Source: an uncultured Ruminococcus sp.
GTDB taxonomy: Bacteria > Bacillota > Clostridia > Oscillospirales > Ruminococcaceae
NCBI GenBank assembly: GCA_945867875.1
Contig: CAMBJF010000169.1
Coordinates: 1 to 5,431 of the forward strand
Length of the DNA: 5,431 nucleotides
Direction: 5' to 3'
Position numbers and translations under genes: made by a program. The notes under the pieces are model-generated. The model was not told where the DNA came from and made no database searches. It was given only the letters and a program-made list of their open reading frames with translations. Shown here piece after piece: positions 1 through 5,431 of the stretch. Position 1 is the stretch's first letter. Every line of letters begins with the position of its first letter.

Positions 1-45
1 GATAGCGTAGCGTCTCGTGGGCTCGGAGATGTGTATAAGAGACAG
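1..45. other. Illumina i7 index and Nextera read-2 transposase adapter (artefact)
   Basis: This is library sequence, not genome. Bases 1-3 (GAT) match the end of the P7 primer, 4-11 (AGCGTAGC) are an index position, and 12-45 are the full 34-base Nextera read-2 adapter. The last 19 bases (27-45, AGATGTGTATAAGAGACAG) are the Tn5 mosaic end. The index reads GCTACGCT in reverse complement, which I recall as Nextera index N709. Genomic sequence starts at 46. Confidence 0.98.
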
Positions 46-63
46 GCGTAAAATGATTTTTTA

Positions 64-72
64 TGTTAAAAT
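64..72 (+). promoter_or_regulatory. possible extended -10 promoter element for purL
   Basis: TGTTAAAAT reads as a TGn motif followed by a -10-like TAAAAT hexamer (67-72). Transcription would start near 79-80 and leave a leader of about 86 nt before the purL start codon. The -35 position would fall at about 44-49, across the adapter junction, so it cannot be judged. The surrounding DNA is very AT-rich, so a chance match is quite possible. Confidence 0.3.
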
Positions 73-94
73 AGATAAGATAGGAGAAAATTGC

Positions 95-140
95 TGTTTT
101 GGTGAAATTTTGCCCGAACGCAGTATTCTCGACACCAACA
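95..140 (+). promoter_or_regulatory. weak leader hairpin upstream of purL
   Basis: TTGGTG (99-104) pairs perfectly with CACCAA (133-138). Two further pairs (95-96 with 139-140) form across a two-base bulge. The loop is long (28 nt) and contains CCGAAC (114-119). It lies in the likely 5' leader of purL just before the ribosome site, so it could affect expression, but the stem is short and no known riboswitch class is recognisable. Apart from this, the -10 candidate and the ribosome site, I see nothing in 46-165. Confidence 0.18.
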
Positions 141-146
141 TATAAT

Positions 147-155
147 AAAGGGGAG
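147..155 (+). promoter_or_regulatory. ribosome binding site of purL
   Basis: AAAGGGGAG is a purine-rich Shine-Dalgarno sequence ending 10 nt before the ATG at 166. It is the strongest such site upstream of purL and supports this start. The spacing is at the long end of normal. Confidence 0.8.
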
Positions 156-165
156 TATCTTACTT

Positions 166-3100
166 ATGCCAGTTTACCGAATTTATGTTGAAAAGAAACC
201 TGAATTTGCCTCTTCGGCAAAGACCCTTCTTTCAGATGTGAAAACAGCCCTCAGACTGGATTCACTCCGCTCGCTGCGTGTCATCAACCGCTACGACGCA
301 GAGAATATCTCGGAAGAGAATTTCAACTACGCAGCAGGAAACGTTTTTTCCGAGCCTGCCGTTGATGTGACCTACAGAACTCTTCCCGAGCTTGCTCCCG
401 ATGAAAGAGTTTTTGCGGTGGAGTATCTCCCCGGTCAGTTCGATCAGAGAGCCGATTCCTGCGAGCAGTGTATCCAGATCCTTACTCAGGGCGAGCGCTG
501 CAAGGTCCGCAATGCACGTGTTTACATCACTCAGGGCACAATTTCCGATGATGAATTTGAGGCACTCAAAAAGTATATCATCAACCCTGTTGAAAGCCGT
601 GAAGCATCTCTCGATGAGGTGGACACTCTTGCTGTAAAGTATGATATCCCAGAGACTGTCGAAACTCTCACAGGCTTTATAGCTATGGACGATCTCGGTC
701 TTGCCGATTTTGTTACAAAGTACAGACTTGCTATGGATTTCGATGACCTCAAGTTCTGCCAGAGCTATTTCCGTGACACCGAAAAGCGTGACCCCACTAT
801 CACTGAAATTCGTATGATAGATACATACTGGTCCGACCACTGCCGTCATACCACATTCTCAACTATCATCGACAATGCAAATATCGATGCTGATTACATC
901 AGAAAGACATACAATGAATATATCGACGCAAGAAAAGAGCTTGGCAGAGAAAACAAGCCCATTACATTAATGGACATTGCCACAATTGCGGCTAAGAAGC
1001 TCAAAAAGGACGGTATTCTTAAGGATCTCGACGAGTCTGAGGAGATAAATGCCTGCTCCGTAAAGATAAAGGTCGATGTTGACGGCGAGCTTCAGGACTG
1101 GCTCCTTATGTTCAAGAATGAGACCCATAACCACCCCACTGAGATCGAACCTTTCGGCGGTGCTGCAACCTGTCTCGGCGGTGCTATCAGAGACCCTCTC
1201 TCAGGCCGTTCCTATGTTTATCAGGCAATGCGTGTAACAGGTGCGTCCAATCCCCTTGTACCTGTTGAAGATACTATCCACGGCAAGCTTCCTCAGAGAA
1301 AGATCACAGTCGGCGCAGCAAATGGCTACAGCTCTTACGGAAACCAGATAGGTCTTGCCACAGGTCACGTTGCAGAGGTTTATCACCCCGGATATGTGGC
1401 TAAGAGACTGGAGATAGGTGCAGTTGTAGGCGCAGCTCCTATGGAGAATGTTGTAAGAGAAGTTCCCGAGCCCGGAGACGTTATCATTCTCCTTGGCGGA
1501 CGCACAGGACGTGATGGCTGCGGCGGTGCAACAGGCTCCTCCAAGTCCCACACAGAGCAGTCCCTTGAAAGCTGCGGTGCAGAGGTTCAGAAGGGTAATC
1601 CTCCCGAGGAAAGAAAGCTCCAGAGACTTTTCCGTGACCCCGAGGTCACTCATATGATCAAGCGCTGCAACGACTTCGGCGCAGGCGGCGTTTCCGTTGC
1701 TATCGGTGAGCTTACAGACGGTCTTGTTATCGACCTTAATGCTGTTCCCAAGAAGTATGACGGTCTTGACGGAACAGAGCTTGCTATTTCCGAGAGCCAG
1801 GAAAGAATGGCAGTGGTTGTCAGAAAGTCTGATATGAAGAAGTTTATGGCTGCGGCTGCCAAGGAAAACCTTGAAGCAACAAAGGTCGCAGACGTTATGG
1901 AAGAGCCCCGTCTTAAGATGAAGTGGAACGGCAAGGTCATTGTTGATCTTTCAAGAGAGTTCCTTAACTCCAACGGTGCCGAAAAGCACACAAATGTACA
2001 GGTCCCCCTGCCTATAACCGTTCAGCCCAAGTCTTACACAGACTGCCCCGACAGCTGGTACACTCTTATGACAAACCTCAACGTATGCTCTCAGAAGGGC
2101 CTTGTTGAGCGTTTCGACTCCACTATCGGCGCTGGCACAGTTCTTATGCCCTACGGCGGCAAATATCAGCTCACTCCAACTCAGGCAATGGCTGCAAAGA
2201 TACCCGTTCTCAAGGGTCAGACCACTACCTGCTCCCTTATGGGCTGGGGCTACAATCCCTATGTAAGTGACAAGAGCCCTTATCACGGAGCTATGGCTGC
2301 TGTAATTGAGTCTGTTTCCAAGGTGATCGCAGCAGGCGGAAGCTATAAGAACTGCTGGCTCACATTCCAGGAATATTTCGAGAGAACTCAGAACAATCCC
2401 ACAAGATGGGGCAAGCCTTTTGCGGCTCTTCTCGGCGCATACAAGGCTCAGATAGAGCTTGGCTGCGGAGCTATCGGCGGCAAGGATTCGATGTCCGGTA
2501 CATTTGAAAATATCGACGTTCCTGCAACTCTCGTTTCCTTTGCAGTTTCTACCGCAAGCAGCAAGAAGATAATCTCTCCCGAATTTAAGAAGGCAGGCAA
2601 CAAGGTAATTTACATCACTCCCGATTATGATGAAAACGGTCTGCCCAAGTGGGACAGTGTAAGAAGCGTATTTGAGCGTGTTGAGGCACTCATTTCCGAT
2701 GGCAAGGCACTTTCCGTATGGTCTGTCGGCTTCGGCGGCGTTGCTGAGGCTGTTGCAAAGATGTCTCTCGGAAACAGAATTGGCTTTAAGTTTGACAAGA
2801 AGCTTGATAAGGATATACTTTTCTATTCAAGATACGGTTCATTCGTTATCGAACTTGACGGCGATCCTTTCACAGCAGAAAAGGTCATCGGTACAACTAC
2901 CGATTCTTACACTATCGACTGCAAGGATTACATTGTTGATATGGCTGACCTCCAGAAGGCGTGGGAGGACAAGCTTGAACCTGTATTCCCTTGCAATATC
3001 AAGACTGAGAGCAAGCCTGCAAAGATATACACATACACTGCACACGACACTGTTCAGCACGCTTCTGCATTTGCAAAGCCCAAGGTACTTATCCCCGTAT

Positions 3101-3873
3101 TCCCCGGCACAAACTGCGAATACGATACAGCACGTGTATTTGAAAGAGCAGGAGCTGTTCCCGAGGTCGTTGTTATCAAGAACCTTTCCGCATCTGCCCT
3201 TGAGGACAGCGTTAAGTATGTTCAGAAGGCAATCAAGAAATCACAGATAATTATGATCCCCGGCGGCTTCTCAGGCGGAGACGAGCCTGACGGTTCAGGC
3301 AAGTTCATCACTGCATTCTTCCGCAATCCCTCTATCAGAGAAGCTGTTACAGACCTCCTCGAAAACAGAGATGGACTTATGCTCGGTATATGCAACGGCT
3401 TCCAGGCACTTATCAAGCTGGGACTTGTTCCTTTCGGAAAGATCGTTGATATGACCGATGATTCTCCTACGCTTACATTTAACACCATTGCAAGACACCA
3501 GTCTATGATGGTTTCCACAAGAATCGCTTCCAACAAGTCTCCTTGGCTTGCAGGCTGTGAGGTTGGCGATATCCACAAGATCGCTATTTCACACGGCGAG
3601 GGACGCTTCATCGCATCTCCTGAACTTATCAAGCAGCTTGCCGACAATGGACAGATCGCTACTCAGTATGTTGACCTTGACGGTTCTCCCTCCATGGATA
3701 TCCGATTCAACCCCAACTCTTCCTTCGATGCAATTGAGGGTATCACATCTCCCGACGGACGTGTTCTCGGAAAGATGGGTCACAGTGAGCGTATCGGCAC
3801 TGACATCTGCAAGAATGTTCCCGGCAACAAGGATCAGAAGATATTTGAAAGCGGCGTAGCTTACTTCAAGTAA
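166..3873 (+). CDS. purL: phosphoribosylformylglycinamidine synthase, single-chain (FGAM synthase)
   Basis: This cytoplasmic enzyme carries out step four of de novo purine synthesis: FGAR + glutamine + ATP give FGAM + glutamate + ADP + phosphate. At 1235 aa it is the large fused form, combining a PurS-like N-terminal part, the PurL synthase core and a C-terminal PurQ-type glutaminase. It resembles the clostridial clade II type rather than the split PurS/PurL/PurQ set of Bacillus. Visible motifs are DHCRH (224-228), FKNETHNHP (316-324, nucleotide/metal region), GGRTGRDGCGG (444-454), CNDFGAGG (501-508) and GGKDSMSG (771-778) in the second half of the core. The glutaminase starts near 972 (KVLIPVFPGTNCEYD). 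Its nucleophile is Cys1076 in GICNGFQ, and His1206 and Glu1208 in GHSER complete the triad by analogy with E. coli PurL. HGEGRF lies at 1143-1148. No frameshift or missing motif is seen. Lysine is mostly AAG by eye. The ATG follows AAAGGGGAG. No other purine gene is in the window. The bidirectional terminator begins 21 bp after the stop. Confidence 0.97.
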   Translation: MPVYRIYVEKKPEFASSAKTLLSDVKTALRLDSLRSLRVINRYDAENISEENFNYAAGNVFSEPAVDVTYRTLPELAPDERVFAVEYLPGQFDQRADSCEQCIQILTQGERCKVRNARVYITQGTISDDEFEALKKYIINPVESREASLDEVDTLAVKYDIPETVETLTGFIAMDDLGLADFVTKYRLAMDFDDLKFCQSYFRDTEKRDPTITEIRMIDTYWSDHCRHTTFSTIIDNANIDADYIRKTYNEYIDARKELGRENKPITLMDIATIAAKKLKKDGILKDLDESEEINACSVKIKVDVDGELQDWLLMFKNETHNHPTEIEPFGGAATCLGGAIRDPLSGRSYVYQAMRVTGASNPLVPVEDTIHGKLPQRKITVGAANGYSSYGNQIGLATGHVAEVYHPGYVAKRLEIGAVVGAAPMENVVREVPEPGDVIILLGGRTGRDGCGGATGSSKSHTEQSLESCGAEVQKGNPPEERKLQRLFRDPEVTHMIKRCNDFGAGGVSVAIGELTDGLVIDLNAVPKKYDGLDGTELAISESQERMAVVVRKSDMKKFMAAAAKENLEATKVADVMEEPRLKMKWNGKVIVDLSREFLNSNGAEKHTNVQVPLPITVQPKSYTDCPDSWYTLMTNLNVCSQKGLVERFDSTIGAGTVLMPYGGKYQLTPTQAMAAKIPVLKGQTTTCSLMGWGYNPYVSDKSPYHGAMAAVIESVSKVIAAGGSYKNCWLTFQEYFERTQNNPTRWGKPFAALLGAYKAQIELGCGAIGGKDSMSGTFENIDVPATLVSFAVSTASSKKIISPEFKKAGNKVIYITPDYDENGLPKWDSVRSVFERVEALISDGKALSVWSVGFGGVAEAVAKMSLGNRIGFKFDKKLDKDILFYSRYGSFVIELDGDPFTAEKVIGTTTDSYTIDCKDYIVDMADLQKAWEDKLEPVFPCNIKTESKPAKIYTYTAHDTVQHASAFAKPKVLIPVFPGTNCEYDTARVFERAGAVPEVVVIKNLSASALEDSVKYVQKAIKKSQIIMIPGGFSGGDEPDGSGKFITAFFRNPSIREAVTDLLENRDGLMLGICNGFQALIKLGLVPFGKIVDMTDDSPTLTFNTIARHQSMMVSTRIASNKSPWLAGCEVGDIHKIAISHGEGRFIASPELIKQLADNGQIATQYVDLDGSPSMDIRFNPNSSFDAIEGITSPDGRVLGKMGHSERIGTDICKNVPGNKDQKIFESGVAYFK

Positions 3874-3884
3874 TACTGACTTTA

Positions 3885-3943
3885 TAGCAAAATAACAGCG
3901 AGCCTTTCTTCATATTGAGGAAAGGCTCGCTGTGTTTATATTA
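3885..3943. terminator. bidirectional intrinsic terminator between purL and the convergent minus-strand unit
   Basis: The left arm 3895-3908 (ACAGCGAGCCTTTC) and right arm 3920-3933 form a perfect 14-bp stem. A G-T and an A-T pair extend it to 16 bp around the 7-nt loop CATATTG. Downstream on the plus strand comes GTTTATATTA. On the minus strand comes TATTTTGC. Both are moderately U-rich, so the hairpin can serve both directions. It lies 21 bp after the purL stop and 18 bp after the stop of the small minus-strand reading frame. This symmetry suggests it is the native terminator shared by purL and a convergent gene. Confidence 0.85.
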
Positions 3944-3951
3944 TGCTGACA

Positions 3952-4050
3952 TTATTTGTCAAACTCAGGATTGAATGCATAGAAATTCTTTGAATTGAGA
4001 TTATCCTGAGTTATGCGGAGAGCTTCGCCCAAGCGTACACCAATAAGCAT
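3952..4050 (-). CDS. 32-aa reading frame coupled to the recombinase stop; possibly the 3' end of an interrupted gene
   Basis: ATG at 4050-4048 overlaps the recombinase stop by one base (TGATG), and the frame runs to TAA at 3954-3952. The peptide begins MLIGVRLGEALRITQ and ends FNPEFDK. I recognise no family. The frame is also open upstream, inside the recombinase gene, back to a TGA at 4101-4099, so the ATG need not be the true beginning. Two readings fit. It may be a tiny gene translated by coupling to the recombinase. Or it may be the surviving C-terminal tail of a host gene that the element carrying the recombinase split. The stop lies only 18 bp before the shared terminator, where a real gene end would be expected, which favours the second. 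A chance frame of this length is also possible. Confidence 0.35.
   Translation of the reverse strand: MLIGVRLGEALRITQDNLNSKNFYAFNPEFDK
3962..4012. repeat. 10-bp perfect inverted repeat spanning 51 bp
   Basis: AACTCAGGAT (3962-3971) is the exact reverse complement of ATCCTGAGTT (4003-4012). The arms are separated by 31 bp. Inside is a second, smaller inverted repeat, AATTC-TTT-GAATT (3984-3996). There is no T-tract next to the outer arms, so it does not look like a terminator. The size and the position beside the 3' end of a large serine recombinase recall a recombinase recognition site, but that role is only inferred. It also lies within the small minus-strand reading frame. Confidence 0.5.
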
Positions 4051-5385
4051 CAGAATTTCCACACGATTTCCACCCTGTCGGGAAACACCGTTATCCTGTC
4101 AATAATGAGCTGAACAACGTCCCTTTTATCATCGAATGACAGCTTATCCCACACGCTCATAACGTTTGTTAACGCTTTAAAGTCGGGGAGCTTGCTTTCC
4201 TTTTCTTCAAGCCTGCTTATCTGCTGTAATAGCTCTGTTTTCTCGGAGTCAAGTTTCTTGATTTTCTGGTTTATGTATGAAGCAGTAGTGCTGTCCGCTT
4301 CTGTCAGCTTATCAATGAGAGTATCAATGCTGTTTTCAATATTCAGAATATCCGCTCTAAGCTTGACTATCTCGTTATTACTAACACTTTCCGCTTTAGG
4401 TTTAATGACAATATTTGTCAATTTATCCGTTATCCTGCCTTCAATCAGCTTTTCAAATTCATCGGCATATATTGTAGGCATTGGAGTATTGCAAACCTTG
4501 TTAGCTCTTCCAGAACATACGAAATAACGTCCTGCTCTTGTTTTGGATTTCTTGATAGTCATAGCGTAACCGCAACAACCGCATTTCACCTTTCCTGCAA
4601 GCCAACTGTTTTTTGCCTTACAAGTCTTGATTTGGTGATTTCCCAATAACTTCTTACGGCAAGTGAGCCATATATCGGAGGGAATAAAGCCATTATGCGG
4701 AGCAATTACAACATTCTGACCTTCCAAATCCCACGTTTTACGGTTAGTGTTTTCCCCAGTAAACAGATAACAGCCGTGCATACCGTCAAAATCTTCAATC
4801 GGATTACAAAGATTTGCTCCCTGCTGTTTGAAGAACATATAAACGTTGACATCAGCCATTACATAAACGGGATTTCTCATAAGCTCTGATATCCGTACTG
4901 TATTCCAATTCTTACCACGGTTATTGACACAACTGTCTTTAGTTATCTCCCTGACAACATCTCCCAATGTTGCGGAGGGCTTTGAATACAATTTAAATAT
5001 CCTTTTTATGTCATTTGCTTCAACGGGATTGACTTCATACATAGATGTCTTAATGCCGTCAATAACAGTAGGCTTTTTGCTAAATCCGTAAGGAATTTTA
5101 CCGCCCATATAAAAACCACGTCTGCTTCTGCTGTCATAAGCATCTGCAACACGCTGTTGGATAGTTTCACGCTCAAGCTGGGCGAATACGATACAGATAT
5201 TCAGCATTGCCCGTCCCATCGGGCTTGAAGTGTCAAAGCGTTCTGTTGCGGATATAAAATCAACCTTGTGTTTCTGAAATTCGTCCATCATCTCGGAGAA
5301 GTCCAGAATAGAACGGCTTATCCTGTCAAGCCTATATACAATGACCTTGCTTATCTTATTGGCTCTTATATCGGACATCATACGC
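4050..5385 (-). CDS. large serine recombinase / site-specific integrase, N-terminus missing
   Basis: Serine recombinases of this type integrate and excise conjugative elements, mobilisable elements or prophages at att sites, cutting DNA through an N-terminal serine. The frame reads from the fragment edge at 5385 to a TGA at 4052-4050. About 444 residues are genomic. Numbering from the first complete genomic codon (5384-5382), the end of the resolvase domain shows YRLDRISRS (17-25) and FDTSSPMGRAML (50-61). The recombinase domain starts near GGKIPYGF (94-101). A zinc ribbon has cysteines at about 268, 270, 271, 290 and 298 (CGCC, then C-x7-C). A heptad-rich, probably coiled-coil region covers about 335-400, and the protein ends VEIVWKF, as many relatives do. 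By comparison with the family, about 60-70 residues with the catalytic Ser are missing because the library fragment ends. This is not a biological truncation. Residues before 5385 are adapter. The gene faces purL and mixes AAA and AAG for lysine, unlike purL. Which element it serves cannot be seen. Confidence 0.93.
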
Positions 5386-5431
5386 CTGTCTCTTATACAC
5401 ATCTGACGCTGCCGACGATATGCAGTGTGTA
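5386..5431. other. Nextera read-1 transposase adapter, i5 index and start of P5 (artefact)
   Basis: 5386-5404 is the Tn5 mosaic end (CTGTCTCTTATACACATCT) in the opposite orientation to the left end. 5405-5418 completes the reverse-complemented 33-base Nextera read-1 adapter. 5419-5426 (TATGCAGT) is an index position that reads ACTGCATA in reverse complement, which I recall as index 506. 5427-5431 (GTGTA) begins the P5 side. None of this is genomic. It supplies a false ATG to the recombinase reading frame. Confidence 0.98.

Noticed and set aside
110..122. PurR PurBox (CCGAAC core at 114-119)
   Set aside because: Only the six-base core matches the Bacillus consensus. The A/T-rich flanks are absent (GC before, GCA after) and there is no second inverted copy. 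PurR control is also mainly known from Bacilli.
141..146. Perfect TATAAT hexamer upstream of purL as a -10 box
   Set aside because: Transcription would start at about 152-154, inside the ribosome binding site, and no -35-like sequence lies 16-18 bp upstream. It is better explained by the AT-rich run before the Shine-Dalgarno.
46..165. Purine riboswitch in the purL leader
   Set aside because: The conserved three-way-junction pattern and loop motifs of purine riboswitches are not visible. Only one weak hairpin is present.
262..849. Minus-strand frame of 195 codons and similar long antisense or out-of-frame stretches within purL (for example 1201-1653 and 3222-3647 minus, 2672-3250 plus)
   Set aside because: They overlap a gene with continuous conserved motifs, show no recognisable domains or ribosome sites, and are shadows of its codon bias.
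4192..4527. Plus-strand frame of 111 codons opposite the recombinase coiled-coil region
   Set aside because: It is antisense to a well-supported recombinase and gives a low-complexity Leu/Ser-rich translation, as expected opposite a Lys/Glu-rich coiled coil.
4050..5385. Recombinase as a catalytically dead or degenerate variant lacking its serine domain
   Set aside because: The missing N-terminus coincides exactly with the adapter junction, and the remaining frame is intact to a canonical C-terminus, so the loss is due to fragmentation.
27..5404. 19-bp inverted repeats at both ends framing a purL-recombinase 'transposon'
   Set aside because: The repeats are Tn5 mosaic ends continued outward by Illumina adapter and index sequence, so they come from library preparation, not from a natural element.

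Overview
The window is one Nextera/Tn5-tagmented library fragment. Intact Illumina adapters sit at both ends (1-45 and 5386-5431) and about 5.34 kb of genuine DNA lies between them (46-5385). The genomic part holds one complete gene, one truncated gene and a short, informative convergent intergenic region. The purL protein type (single-chain, about 1235 aa, clostridial-style FGAM synthase), its strong preference for AAG lysine codons, and the AT-rich leader with a GGGGAG ribosome site all suggest a Gram-positive Clostridia member, probably a gut or rumen Ruminococcus-like Oscillospiraceae. This assignment is inference from protein flavour and codon style, not a database match.

Layout: 1-45 is i7 index plus the Nextera read-2 adapter. 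46-165 is an AT-rich leader with a possible extended -10 and a clear ribosome binding site. 166-3873 (+) is purL, complete. 3895-3933 is a strong hairpin that can end transcription from both sides. 3952-4050 (-) is a 32-codon reading frame that overlaps the recombinase stop in a TGATG arrangement and carries a 10-bp inverted repeat with 51-bp span. 4050-5385 (-) is a large serine recombinase that has lost its first 60-70 residues, including the catalytic serine, because the fragment ends there. 5386-5431 is the Nextera read-1 adapter plus i5 index.

PurL is a housekeeping enzyme of de novo purine synthesis. The recombinase is the kind that moves integrative elements or prophages and usually lies at the edge of its element. 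It faces purL tail to tail, so an element end probably lies between about 3940 and 4100. The small reading frame there may be the surviving 3' end of a host gene cut by the insertion. Its stop lies 18 bp from the terminator, nearly mirroring purL on the other side. I see no complete novel system. The two points worth following up are this probable insertion junction and the adapter-derived 'MCIRDR' protein start, which must not be read as biology.
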